Numbered from the stretch's first letter, positions 45,982 through 56,370 are shown. The stretch is DNA of 64,000 bases from Cyclobacterium salsum (GCF_010119245.1 NZ_WNKG01000007.1:186001-250000), one strand, 5' to 3'. Made by a program: numbers and translations. Notes: a model not told the origin generated them from the letters alone.

Positions 45982-46108
45982 ATACTTGAATTGTTTATTT
46001 TAGGTATTGCAATAATATTGATATTTTTAAAGAAACCGTTTGATTTATTCCTTTTCCTCTTTTTCAATTCAGCTATTTATAAATACTCTAAATTACGTGC
46101 TTTTCTTT

Positions 46109-47389
46109 TCACTCTGTAGATAACTCCCTGGATTGCTGAATGTTTTTCTTATCGCGTCGCAACTCATTTGCCCTTTTGAAGTCGTTGTCCTTGAAGAAAA
46201 GTATGAAGAAGATCGTAACGGCCAGGGCGATTCCTGCTGGGATAAGCCAGATGTTTTGCCATTGGTGAATTTCGCCATCAAAATACACATCCGAAACGAT
46301 TCCGGCAATCCAAAAGCCTATCAACATGCCAATGCCATAGGTGGCCAGCGTGATCAGTCCCTGCGCGGCACTCTTGTATCGCGGTCCGGCCTTCGAATCG
46401 GTGTAAATTTGTCCCGAAACGAAGAAGAAGTCATAGCATATTCCATGCAGGGCAATGCCAATGATCAGCAGGTAAGTTCCCTCTCCGGCATCTCCAAAAG
46501 CGAAGAAAACATAGCGAACCACCCAGGCCAGCATGCCGACAATCAGCGTGGTCTTCAAGCCAAACTTTCTAAAAAAGAAGGGCATAAGGAGTAGAAAAAG
46601 CACTTCCGAGACCTGCCCGATGGTCATTTTGCCGGTAGGATTAGAAAGACCTACCTCGGACAGAAAGGGATTGGCATTTTGATAATAAAAGGCCAGTGGG
46701 ATGCAGATTAATACGGAGGAGAGAAAGAATATGGCAAAATCCCGGTCCTTCAGTAGTTTTAAGGCATCTAATCCCAGAAGTTCGGATACCGACTGTTTTT
46801 CGCCGGTTTTAGTGGCAGGAGGAGTGGCTGGTAGCGTAAAAGCAAACAGGCCAAGAACCAGTGAAGAAATGGAGGCCATCAGGAAGGTGTTCCGGAGCAA
46901 TCCCTCCCCGATAGCTCCCGGACTGTCCCAAATGAAGAAATAACTAATCATCAAACCGGAAGCAATCCAGCCAATGGTCCCCCATACTCGAATGCTGCTA
47001 AATTCCTTCGAAGGATCCTTCATTTGACTAAAGGACACCGAGTTGGCTAGGGCCAGGGTAGGCATGTAGATTAACATATATGCCAAAACAAAGGGATAGA
47101 AGGTGGCAAAGCTGTCTGCTCTAAACATGAGAAACAGCAGGAGTGCTCCCAGCAGGTGCAAGATGCTGAGGATTTTTTCTGCATTAAAAAAACGGTCTGC
47201 AATCAACCCAATGATAAAAGGAGCAATGATGGCTCCAAAGGATTGCGTGGAAAAAGCAGCCGCAAGCTGGGCACCGTTTGCTTCCAGGTTATTTCCCAAA
47301 AAAGTACCCAGCGTAACGTACCAGGAGCCCCAGACAAAAAACTCCAGAAACATCATCAGTGAAAGCTTAAATCGGTTGGTAGTTGTCAT
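46109..47389 (-). CDS. Nucleoside:H+ symporter family MFS transporter
   Basis: 426 residues from the ATG giving TTTNRFKLSLMMFLEFFVWG, about 12 transmembrane helices. The opening FLEFFVWGSWYVTLGTFL and FIIGLIADRFFNAEKIL match the NupG/XapB-like family (Nuc_H_symport). In Bacteroidota such permeases lie beside Gfo/Idh/MocA and xylose-isomerase-like genes and probably carry sugars or sugar derivatives rather than nucleosides. 127 bases upstream of the GMC gene, same strand. Confidence 0.85.
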   Translation of the reverse strand: MTTTNRFKLSLMMFLEFFVWGSWYVTLGTFLGNNLEANGAQLAAAFSTQSFGAIIAPFIIGLIADRFFNAEKILSILHLLGALLLFLMFRADSFATFYPFVLAYMLIYMPTLALANSVSFSQMKDPSKEFSSIRVWGTIGWIASGLMISYFFIWDSPGAIGEGLLRNTFLMASISSLVLGLFAFTLPATPPATKTGEKQSVSELLGLDALKLLKDRDFAIFFLSSVLICIPLAFYYQNANPFLSEVGLSNPTGKMTIGQVSEVLFLLLMPFFFRKFGLKTTLIVGMLAWVVRYVFFAFGDAGEGTYLLIIGIALHGICYDFFFVSGQIYTDSKAGPRYKSAAQGLITLATYGIGMLIGFWIAGIVSDVYFDGEIHQWQNIWLIPAGIALAVTIFFILFFKDNDFKRANELRRDKKNIQQSRELSTE

Positions 47390-47460
47390 GTTGTAACGGG
47401 ATTTCGTTTTTTCGGGAGGAAAGCGGCTTTTACCGCACTTCAAACTATTCTAGGAAATAT

Positions 47461-47490
47461 TTAAATTTAAGCCAATTTAATGTAAATTTA
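47461..47490. promoter_or_regulatory. Candidate paired palindromes in the divergent promoter region
   Basis: TTAAATTTAA (47461-47470) and TAAATTTA (47483-47490) have centres 21 bases apart, two helical turns, between the divergent transporter and Gfo/Idh/MocA genes. They could be an operator for a shared regulator or only AT-rich promoter sequence. Confidence 0.3.
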
Positions 47491-47625
47491 TCACTTCAGA
47501 AAGGAGGGGAGCCACATCTCGGTGGGCAGAATAGCCCCTGAGAGCCGGTGATATTTCTCCTATCTTCTTAGAAATATAGATGTTAAAACCGAACTTTAAA
47601 AACCAAAAAACCAAAGATTGGAATA

Positions 47626-48792
47626 ATGAGCGACAGAAAACTTAAAATGGGTATGATCGGTGGTGGTCCGGGCTCCTTTATTGGGGCGGTACATAGAATA
47701 TCCGCGGCCATGGACGGTATAATAGAACTTGCTGCCGGAGCCTTTAGCAGTAGTCCTGAAAAATCCGCAGAAACCGGAAAGGAGTTATTTCTACCTGCGA
47801 GCCGCGTCTACGGTTCTTATGACGAAATGTTTGAAAAGGAAAAACAATTGCCGGAAGAAGAGCGGATCGATTTCGTTGCCATCGTTACCCCCAACCATGT
47901 GCATTTTGATCCCACCAAAAAAGCCCTGGAAAATGGTTTTCACGTGGTGTTGGACAAGCCCATGACCTTTGATTACCAGGAAGCTAAAGAACTTAATAGA
48001 ATCATCGAAGAAACCGGGCTATTGTTTTGCCTGACCCATACCTACACAGGTTACCCCATGGTAAAAGAGGCTCGTCACATAATTGCTACAGGGGTTTTGG
48101 GAGAAATTCGAAAAGTATATGTGGAATACCCGCAGGGCTGGTTGTGGACCTCTCTGGAAAAGACCGACTACAAGCAGGCCATTTGGCGGACTGATCCGTC
48201 TAAAAGTGGCATTGCCAATTGCATGGGGGATATCGGTACCCATGCCTTTAATTTGGCAGAATATGTGAGCGGCCTGAAACTGACCAAATTGTGTGCAGAC
48301 CTGAACATTGTGGTAGACGGCAGAACCCTGGATGATGACGGAGCGGTGTTGCTCAAATTTGATGGCGGTGCTTCGGGCGTGCTGATGGCCACACAGATAG
48401 CCACCGGTGCCGAAAACAATATTAAAATCCGGGTGTTTGGTAATAAGGCAGGGTTGGAATGGGAACAGGACAATGCTAACACCCTTATCGTTAGGCATCC
48501 GGAAGCTCCTGATCAGATTTACCGTACGGGCGGAAACGTTCCTTACTTGTCTTCCAATGCCATGGAAAATCTGCGTACTCCCGGAGGCCACCCGGAAGGT
48601 TACCTGGAGGCATTTGCCAACTTATACCGTAACTTTGCCCGGTGTTTGTATGCGCGAAAAAATGGGGAGACTCCGAAAGCGGAATGGGAAGACTTCCCGG
48701 GAGCTGAAGATGGTCTCCGGGGCATGGCTTTTGTGGAACATGTAGTGAAAAGTGGGAAATCTAATGAAAAATGGACTAAATTTGAACTTTAA
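47626..48792 (+). CDS. Gfo/Idh/MocA family oxidoreductase
   Basis: 388 residues. N-terminal Rossmann domain (GMIGGGPGSFIGAVHR), the DKPMTFDYQEAKEL version of the EKP motif (catalytic Lys) and a C-terminal alpha/beta domain with DPSKSGIANCMGDIGTHAFNLAEYV (catalytic His in GTHA). No signal peptide, so cytoplasmic. In 3-keto-sugar pathways such enzymes reduce the 3-keto group back with NAD(P)H. First gene of a four-gene operon. Confidence 0.9.
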   Translation: MSDRKLKMGMIGGGPGSFIGAVHRISAAMDGIIELAAGAFSSSPEKSAETGKELFLPASRVYGSYDEMFEKEKQLPEEERIDFVAIVTPNHVHFDPTKKALENGFHVVLDKPMTFDYQEAKELNRIIEETGLLFCLTHTYTGYPMVKEARHIIATGVLGEIRKVYVEYPQGWLWTSLEKTDYKQAIWRTDPSKSGIANCMGDIGTHAFNLAEYVSGLKLTKLCADLNIVVDGRTLDDDGAVLLKFDGGASGVLMATQIATGAENNIKIRVFGNKAGLEWEQDNANTLIVRHPEAPDQIYRTGGNVPYLSSNAMENLRTPGGHPEGYLEAFANLYRNFARCLYARKNGETPKAEWEDFPGAEDGLRGMAFVEHVVKSGKSNEKWTKFEL

Positions 48793-48807
48793 AAAATAAT
48801 AACCCTT

Positions 48808-49863
48808 ATGAAAACCATTAAAGGACCCGCCTTATTTTTGGCTCAATTTGCGGATGATACCGCACCTTTTAATAATCTGAAAGATATTTGTACCTGGGCT
48901 GCCAGTATTGGTTACAAAGCCGTTCAGATCCCCACCTGGGATGCCCGGCTGATTGACTTGAAGAGAGCGGCAGAAGACCTGGAGTATGTGCAGGAAATAA
49001 AAGATACCGTGAAAGAAGCGGGTGTGGAGATTTCTGATTTTTCGACTCACCTGCAAGGGCAATTGGTGGCGGTTCATCCCGCTTATAACGAACTATTCGA
49101 TGCGTTTGCTCCTGCCGAACTAGCCGGAGATATGAAAGGGAAGCAGGAATGGGCCGTTCAGCAACTGATGTGGGCCGCCAAAGCCTCCAAAAATTTTGGA
49201 ATGAATACGCATGCTACGTTTAGTGGGGCACTGATGTGGCACACGGTTTATCCATGGCCCCAGCGCCCTGCCGGTCTTGTGGACACTGGTTTCGAAGAAT
49301 TGGCCAGAAGGTGGCTTCCCATCCTTGATGAATTTGATAAATACGACGTAGATGTGTGCTATGAGTTGCATCCCGGAGAAGACCTGCATGACGGGGTTAC
49401 CTTTGAGCTGTTTTTAGAAAAAGTAAATCACCACAAACGCGCAAATATCCTATACGATCCCAGCCATTTCGTTTTACAATGTCTAGACTATGTATCTTTT
49501 ATCGATATCTATAAAGATCGGATCAAAATGTTTCACGTCAAAGATGCGGAGTTTAATCCCACCGGTAGGCAGGGAGTCTACGGAGGCTATTCCAGTTGGG
49601 TAGAAAGAGCCGGAAGGTTCCGTTCCCTTGGAGACGGACAGGTAGATTTCAATGCGATTTTCAGTAAATTATCACAATATGGCTTTGATGGATGGGCTGT
49701 ACTCGAATGGGAATGCGCGTTGAAACACCCTGAAAACGGAGCCATCGAAGGGGCTAAATTTATAAGTGAAAAAATCATCCGGGTTACGGAAAAAACATTC
49801 GATGATTTTGCCTCTACGGGAGCCGACGAAGGGTTGAACAAAAAAATATTAGGAATCAATTAA
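48808..49863 (+). CDS. Sugar phosphate isomerase/epimerase (xylose-isomerase-like TIM barrel)
   Basis: 351 residues. AP_endonuclease_2 TIM barrel with metal-binding residues in YELHPGED (Glu, His), YDPSHF (Asp, His), FHVKDAEF (His, Asp) and VLEWEC (Glu). No signal peptide. In this context it should isomerise or cleave a keto sugar in the cytoplasm. 15 bases after the Gfo/Idh/MocA gene and 18 before the cytochrome c gene. Confidence 0.88.
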   Translation: MKTIKGPALFLAQFADDTAPFNNLKDICTWAASIGYKAVQIPTWDARLIDLKRAAEDLEYVQEIKDTVKEAGVEISDFSTHLQGQLVAVHPAYNELFDAFAPAELAGDMKGKQEWAVQQLMWAAKASKNFGMNTHATFSGALMWHTVYPWPQRPAGLVDTGFEELARRWLPILDEFDKYDVDVCYELHPGEDLHDGVTFELFLEKVNHHKRANILYDPSHFVLQCLDYVSFIDIYKDRIKMFHVKDAEFNPTGRQGVYGGYSSWVERAGRFRSLGDGQVDFNAIFSKLSQYGFDGWAVLEWECALKHPENGAIEGAKFISEKIIRVTEKTFDDFASTGADEGLNKKILGIN

Positions 49864-49881
49864 TCTATTTTATAACAAACA

Positions 49882-50313
49882 ATGAAGTTAAATCTTAAGT
49901 TAAGCCTGGCCCTCATTGCGGGTTCAATGATGGCCGTATCTTGTGGTGGTTCTGGTAGCAACAACTCCGAGTCCACTTCTTCTTCTAATCCGCCTCCGGC
50001 CCCTGAGCCTGCTCAGGAAATCAGTCTGGAGGAAAAGTATAAAGACGATCCCATTTTCATACGGGGAGTGGAGTTGATGAAGCAAAACGACTGTCCAAGT
50101 TGCCACATGATCGAACGAAAAATTGTAGGTCCCTCCTATTCTGATGTGGCAGAGAAGTACGAATCTACCGATGAGAATGTAGAAATGCTTGCCAGTAGGG
50201 TTATCGCTGGTAACGTGGGCGTTTGGGGTGAAATACCCATGCCAGCTCATCCGGCATTGTCTAAAGAGGATGCGGAAGACATGGTAAAGTACGTACTATT
50301 GCTAAAGAAATAA
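49882..50313 (+). CDS. Lipoprotein cytochrome c
   Basis: 143 residues. Lipobox AVSC (Cys21), a Ser/Pro/Glu-rich linker (about 22-45) and a class I cytochrome c domain with CPSCH at 71-75 and a probable Met ligand in EIPMPAHP (Met120). The linker tethers the heme domain to the membrane. It is the likely electron acceptor of the GMC dehydrogenase. Confidence 0.92.
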   Translation: MKLNLKLSLALIAGSMMAVSCGGSGSNNSESTSSSNPPPAPEPAQEISLEEKYKDDPIFIRGVELMKQNDCPSCHMIERKIVGPSYSDVAEKYESTDENVEMLASRVIAGNVGVWGEIPMPAHPALSKEDAEDMVKYVLLLKK

Positions 50314-50317
50314 GTTT

Positions 50318-51055
50318 ATGAACAAAGTGTCTTTATCACTGGCGATGTGTTCACTGGCAGTTTGGGGCTGTGGCCCTTCCTCTCAGGATAACACCGCTTC
50401 TGAAGAAACGATAGAAGAAATTATTGTGACAGAAGAAGAATGGATTAGTTTATTTGACGGCAACAGCCTTACGGGTTGGACTGGCTATGGTAAAGACCAG
50501 CCTGGAGAGGCCTGGGAAGCATCAGATGGGGTCCTTTATTTTAATTCTGAAAAGAAAGAAGAAGGAGCCAGTGGAGGTGATTTGGTAACCAAGGAGACCT
50601 TCGGTGATTTCCATTTTGAGATTGAGTGGAAAATTGCGGAAAATGGAAACAGCGGAATCATGTTCCACGTGCAGGACAACGGTGAATATGGAGCTCCTTA
50701 TTTTACCGGCCCTGAATACCAGTTGCTGGATAATGAGGGCCACCCGGATGGAGAAATTGTAACGCATCGTACCGGAGACCTGTATGACCTGATCGAATCC
50801 ACTGAGGAAGCTGCTAATCCGGTAGGAGAATGGAACAAAACCGAAATCGTAGTAGAGGACGGTCAGTTGCAGTTTTTCTTAAATGGCGTGAAGACGGTAG
50901 AAACCACCCTTTGGGATGATCAATGGAAAGCCATGGTGGCCGAAAGTAAGTTTGCCCAATGGGAAGATTTCGCCACATTTAAAGAGGGGAAAATAGCCCT
51001 TCAAGATCACGGAGATGATGTTTGGTTCCGAAATATCCGAATTAAGCGTTTGTAA
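50318..51055 (+). CDS. DUF1080 (3-keto-disaccharide hydrolase domain) lipoprotein
   Basis: 245 residues. A signal region ends LAVWGC (Cys18) and gives a lipoprotein. The DUF1080 concanavalin-like domain spans about 40-244: SLFDGNSLTGWTG, ETFGDFHFEIEWKI, NSGIMFHVQ, EYQLLDNEG and VWFRNIRIK. Members of this domain were shown to hydrolyse 3-keto-glycosides; here it would cut the product of the GMC enzyme outside the cytoplasm. Four bases after the cytochrome c gene; a strong terminator follows. Confidence 0.9.
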   Translation: MNKVSLSLAMCSLAVWGCGPSSQDNTASEETIEEIIVTEEEWISLFDGNSLTGWTGYGKDQPGEAWEASDGVLYFNSEKKEEGASGGDLVTKETFGDFHFEIEWKIAENGNSGIMFHVQDNGEYGAPYFTGPEYQLLDNEGHPDGEIVTHRTGDLYDLIESTEEAANPVGEWNKTEIVVEDGQLQFFLNGVKTVETTLWDDQWKAMVAESKFAQWEDFATFKEGKIALQDHGDDVWFRNIRIKRL

Positions 51056-51078
51056 TTTTAGAATTTTATAAGAATAAA

Positions 51079-51108
51079 AAAAGCCGCTGATTTCAGCGGC
51101 TTTTTTTA
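51079..51108 (+). terminator. Terminator of the 3-keto-sugar operon
   Basis: AAGCCGCTGA/TCAGCGGCTT with a TT loop, flanked by A and T runs, so it can work in both directions. Almost the same stem recurs at 51977-52004. Confidence 0.88.
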
Positions 51109-51141
51109 TTGGAATGAAAATAATATTTCGCCATCCATTTT

Positions 51142-51260
51142 CCATTTTGGTAAAAAATCCCCCTGTTTCCCCCTTGGTAAGGGGGATTTGAAAACGTAAG
51201 GATTTACAAGCACGGAAATACCGCAGGATTTGCTCAGCCCGTTGCAATGGCAGCAATACA
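51142..51260 (+). repeat. Palindromic repeat copy a, left of the DUF559 gene
   Basis: TTTTGGTAAAAAATCCCCCTG starts the copy; AATCCCCC (51156-51163) can pair with GGGGGATT (51181-51188), or CCCCCTT (51169-51175) with AAGGGGG (51179-51185). Homologous in the same orientation to copy c at 51828-51945, including CAGCCCGTT further on (GAGCCCGTT in copy c). Confidence 0.75.
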
Positions 51261-51281
51261 ATTTTAAACTGGCATGTCAGC

Positions 51282-51317
51282 AATTCCCCCTTTTTAAGGG
51301 GGCGCAGGGGGATTTTT
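51282..51317 (-). repeat. Palindromic repeat copy b, inverted
   Basis: On the minus strand it reads AAAAATCCCCCTGCGCCCCCTT then AAGGGGGAATT, matching the core of copy a in inverted orientation. Copies a and b thus form an inverted pair about 100 bases apart, on the 3' side of the DUF559 gene. Confidence 0.75.
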
Positions 51318-51340
51318 ACGAGCATTTCTAAATGTTTAGC

Positions 51341-51736
51341 TCAAAAACCTGTATGAGGAGCCCCATTTTTATCTTCCCAATCATCCATAAATGCACCAAT
51401 TTCCTGAAGAACAAAAGGCATGGATTTCTTAACCTCGTTATCTAAAAACCTGAGAAAACATAAGCCCATGTTTTCCAAAATCAATTGCCTTTTTTGATCC
51501 TCTACGACAGATTCAGCATAAAAGTGGCTATCCCCATCAATCTCAATTACCAATTGCAATTTCCTGCAGTAGAAGTCTACAATATAATTTCCCAGCGGTT
51601 TTTGCCTGTTGAAAGCATACCCTCGAAATTGACTTGCCCTTAACTTTTGCCAAAGTAAAACTTCGGAAAGGGTAGCATGAGATCTCAATTCTCTTGAGAA
51701 TTCTTTCAAATTCTTGTTGTAAGGGACAAATCGCAT
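51341..51736 (-). CDS. DUF559 endonuclease-like protein
   Basis: 131 residues, one domain. LRSHATLSEVLLWQKLRASQFRGYAFNRQKP and GNYIVDFYCRKLQLVIEIDGDSHF carry the DUF559/Vsr-like nuclease core; Asp in IVDFYC and Glu/Asp in VIEIDG are the expected PD-(D/E)xK-type catalytic residues. No signal peptide. It lies alone between convergent operons and is bracketed by palindromic repeats. Activity and target are unknown. Confidence 0.88.
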   Translation of the reverse strand: MRFVPYNKNLKEFSRELRSHATLSEVLLWQKLRASQFRGYAFNRQKPLGNYIVDFYCRKLQLVIEIDGDSHFYAESVVEDQKRQLILENMGLCFLRFLDNEVKKSMPFVLQEIGAFMDDWEDKNGAPHTGF

Positions 51737-51827
51737 GAAATAATTTAAAAATTATCGCTTAAAATTCCAGGGTTCTTTTCTTTAAAATTGGTTTAAAGAT
51801 TAATAGTATAATTCTCGATCGATTTTT

Positions 51828-51945
51828 CATTTTGGTAAAAAATCCCCCTGCACCCCCTTAGTAAGGGGGATTCGGATACGTAAGGGTAAACGGTCACGTT
51901 ATTACCAGGAAGTTTTCTGAGCCCGTTACAACAATACCCATTCAG
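51828..51945 (+). repeat. Palindromic repeat copy c, right of the DUF559 gene
   Basis: AATCCCCCTGCACCCCCTTAG with AAGGGGGATT follow TTTTGGTAAAA as in copy a, then TACGTAAGG and GAGCCCGTTA. It lies upstream of the DUF559 start, so the gene is enclosed by direct copies a and c with inverted copy b between a and the gene. The rest of 51737-52036 holds only the AT-rich DUF559 promoter region and the terminator below. Confidence 0.75.
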
Positions 51946-51976
51946 CACCATTACTCCTGGTTTTTCTATATAAACG

Positions 51977-52004
51977 CAAAAAGCCACTGAAATCAGCGGC
52001 TTTT
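51977..52004 (-). terminator. Terminator of icd
   Basis: AAAAGCCGCTGA/TCAGTGGCTTTT on the minus strand with a TT loop, followed by T, 33 bases after the icd stop. Stem nearly identical to the terminator at 51079-51108. Confidence 0.8.
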
Positions 52005-52036
52005 GGTGCGTAAGCAATTAAAAGAACGTTATAAAT

Positions 52037-54286
<2,250 letters not shown>

Positions 54287-54431
54287 TTAAAAATGAACGC
54301 CTGATTCAATTGAAGGGCTAAAATACGAAAAAAAACCGTATATAAAGACCGCTGATATAGAATGAAACAAATTTGCTTGTGTATAACATTAATGCCCCGC
54401 GACCGTTATCTCTACCAAATTAGATAGGGGG

Positions 54432-54974
54432 ATGACAGCATACTTGAGCCTTTTTTTGTGGTTTTGTTTTGGGGGACTTGCCGCCAGCGATTCGAACTAT
54501 TTTCAGGGTTCAGTGGAGGAAAGCCAACTTTTTGAAGCCATCAACGGCTATCGGGAAGGCCGGGGCTTGCCTGCCGTTCCACACTCTCTGGCCTTAAGTA
54601 AAGTGGCCAAGGCTCATGCCCGGGATCTGATGGAAAATTACCAACCCAACAGACGCTGTAACCTGCACTCCTGGTCCGACAAGGGTGCCTGGAAAGATTG
54701 TTGCTACCGGGACAATCACAAAAACCCTGAATGCATGTGGGATAAACCGAAGGAAATAGCCGGATACGAAAGTCCGGGCTATGAGATCGCATATTGGCAT
54801 TCCGCCGCTGCCGCTCCCGAAGAGGCCTTGAAGGTATGGATAGAAAGCCCGGGTCACCATGCCGTACTGGCAAACCTGCCTCCGTTTAAGGCAGCGACCT
54901 GGAAAGCCATGGGAGTTGGCATTTACAAGCAGTATGCGGTAGTTTGGTTTGGGGAGATGGAGGATAATCCTTAA
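54432..54974 (+). CDS. CAP/SCP-domain secreted protein
   Basis: 180 residues. Signal peptide (TAYLSLFLWFCFGGLAAS) and a CAP domain: FEAINGYREGRGLPAV, LSKVAKAHARDL, HSWSDKG (His), GYEIAYW and WIESPGHHAVL (His). The two histidines of the CAP cavity are retained, and four Cys (RRCNLHS, DCCYRDN, PECMW) could form disulfides. Secreted; function of bacterial CAP proteins unknown. Confidence 0.88.
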   Translation: MTAYLSLFLWFCFGGLAASDSNYFQGSVEESQLFEAINGYREGRGLPAVPHSLALSKVAKAHARDLMENYQPNRRCNLHSWSDKGAWKDCCYRDNHKNPECMWDKPKEIAGYESPGYEIAYWHSAAAAPEEALKVWIESPGHHAVLANLPPFKAATWKAMGVGIYKQYAVVWFGEMEDNP

Positions 54975-55085
54975 AGACTTATAAAAAAGTTGCACCACAG
55001 ATAGCTTAGATTAACACAGATAAAAGAATTGATAATGTGTGAGTACTATCTTCGTTGTAATAAACAGATAATACCAGCCAGAAAG

Positions 55086-55214
55086 CCATTTGCAATGGCT
55101 AAATCTGCACGTTTTAAATAATGATGTTTTACCATCTATCTTTAAGATCCGGCATTGCAAATGCCTATGATTACATATGGCAGGGTATATTAGGGATGTA
55201 GTTAAAAACTACAC
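55086..55214 (+). repeat. REP-like palindromic repeat, copy 1
   Basis: GCCATTTGCAATGGC (55086-55100), about 50 bases later CCGGCATTGCAAATGCC (55150-55166), then a TGTAGTT/AACTACA hairpin (55198-55214) and CCCAACGAGG. Same order of elements as copy 2. Lies between the CAP gene and the RHH antitoxin. Confidence 0.72.
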
Positions 55215-55355
55215 CCAACGAGGAATGGCACCGATTTCCCAGGATGTGTATAGCACGGATCACCTGGATGCTGGATATAGGGTTCTCTGAAAACCTTTCT
55301 TTTTACCTGGGAGAAAAGCTAAAGGATACTGTGTTTCACAGAAAAATGAAAAAAG

Positions 55356-55381
55356 TGGTATATTTATTTAATACTATACCA
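55356..55381. promoter_or_regulatory. Candidate operator of the RHH antitoxin gene
   Basis: Perfect 7-base inverted repeat TGGTATA-N12-TATACCA ending ten bases before the antitoxin ATG; centres of the arms are 19 bases apart. RHH antitoxins commonly repress their own promoter at such sites. Confidence 0.45.
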
Positions 55382-55390
55382 TATACGCTG

Positions 55391-55645
55391 ATGTCCACTC
55401 CAACAGAAAAAGTTACCTTATCATTAAATAGAGAACTTCTGGAAAAAATGGCCAAAAGGTCTAAAAAAAATTTATCCCAATATGTTCGTGACCTGATACA
55501 AAGGGAGGCTTCTATGGAGCAGGAAGACTTCGTGATTTCGGATGAAATAGCAGAACTGAAGGGTTTGTTGAAAGCCGATAGATCCGATAGCAAAGAGCGG
55601 GTTCATAAGCGGGCCATTGAGAAAATGCGCAACTATGACCGTTGA
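55391..55645 (+). CDS. Ribbon-helix-helix antitoxin
   Basis: 84 residues from the ATG following the inverted repeat. EKVTLSLNRELLEKMAKRS and NLSQYVRDLIQRE form the strand-helix-helix of CopG/MetJ-type DNA-binding proteins; the rest is a charged tail that would wrap the toxin. Its 3' end overlaps the start of a PIN-type frame in another reading frame, the classical antitoxin-toxin arrangement. The upstream part of the open frame (before 55391) is not considered coding. Confidence 0.75.
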   Translation: MSTPTEKVTLSLNRELLEKMAKRSKKNLSQYVRDLIQREASMEQEDFVISDEIAELKGLLKADRSDSKERVHKRAIEKMRNYDR

Positions 55646-55754
55646 TCGGGTTTTTATCGACACCAATGTTTTTGATGAGTTATTTTCTGACGGGCCTGCG
55701 GCAGCGGACATAGCAGGGGACATTAGCCCTTATAGGTTTAACTCTCCTCGTTAA
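55635..55754 (+). pseudogene. Truncated PIN-domain toxin
   Basis: ATG inside the end of the antitoxin gene opens a frame MTVDRVFIDTNVFDELF, the first strand of a PIN domain with its metal-binding Asp. After about 33 codons the PIN-like sequence ends and the frame stops at codon 40, just inside the 3' end of the convergent HepT gene. The remaining about 100 residues of a PIN toxin are missing, so this is an inactivated toxin. Confidence 0.7.
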
Positions 55755-56076
55755 TGATATCCTGGATTTTAATTTTAAATTCAGGAATAACATCGACCAC
55801 AACAGCCCAAATGGCCCATAGATCCACACCAAGGTAATCATGGATTAATTTATCTCTCATTCCAGCAATCTTTTTCCATTCGATATCAGGATATTTTCTT
55901 CTTAGTTCAGAGGAAAGATTTTTTGTTGCCTCTCCAATTATTTCAAAGTTTCGAATAACCGCATCCTGGATGACTGATTGGCTCAAAAATTCATCCAGGG
56001 AAATGTTGTCTGTGTATTTTTGAATTTTAACAATACAATCGTAGATGTGGTAAAGGTAAACTACATTATCCTTCAT
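55738..56076 (-). CDS. HepT-like toxin (HEPN ribonuclease)
   Basis: 112 residues from the ATG giving [20 protein letters not shown]. Helical HEPN domain with [16 protein letters not shown] and the active-site motif [10 protein letters not shown] (R-x4-6-H-x-Y). Its start overlaps the end of the nucleotidyltransferase gene. In the HepT/MntA systems the antitoxin adenylylates the Tyr of this motif. Confidence 0.88.
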   Translation of the reverse strand: MKDNVVYLYHIYDCIVKIQKYTDNISLDEFLSQSVIQDAVIRNFEIIGEATKNLSSELRRKYPDIEWKKIAGMRDKLIHDYLGVDLWAIWAVVVDVIPEFKIKIQDIINEES

Positions 56077-56359
56077 CAGGAAATATTTGCTGTAAGTCGC
56101 TTTCAATTCGAGGGACCAATCGTGGGGAAATGGCTTTTGTGGTGATAAGGTCCACCTTAAGATTCAACAATTCAGATAATTTCATTTCAGCTCCGATAAT
56201 ATCCAGCAGATTTACTGTATTCTGGAATTCTACCAGAATATCCAAATCACTATTCTCCTTATTCTCATTTCGGGCGAAGGAACCAAAAATGCCGATCATT
56301 TTAGGGGTAAAAGGTTGCAAAACCTCAATAATGATATTTTTTTGATCTTTGGTAATCAT
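56066..56359 (-). CDS. MntA-like nucleotidyltransferase antitoxin
   Basis: 97 residues. Minimal nucleotidyltransferase with [20 protein letters not shown], the GSx10DxD motif that binds MgATP. Upstream of and overlapping HepT by 11 bases. A short inverted repeat lies 12 bases before the ATG. Confidence 0.88.
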   Translation of the reverse strand: MITKDQKNIIIEVLQPFTPKMIGIFGSFARNENKENSDLDILVEFQNTVNLLDIIGAEMKLSELLNLKVDLITTKAISPRLVPRIESDLQQIFPDEG

Positions 56360-56370
56360 TTTTTCACAAT

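Noticed and set aside
47495-47580. Leader with CCCCTGAGAG resembling part of a TPP riboswitch
   Set aside because: Only a short CTGAGA string fits; the other conserved TPP elements are absent and the downstream gene is not a thiamine gene.
48019-48591. 190-codon minus-strand frame opposite the Gfo/Idh/MocA gene
   Set aside because: Shadow; no domain pattern.
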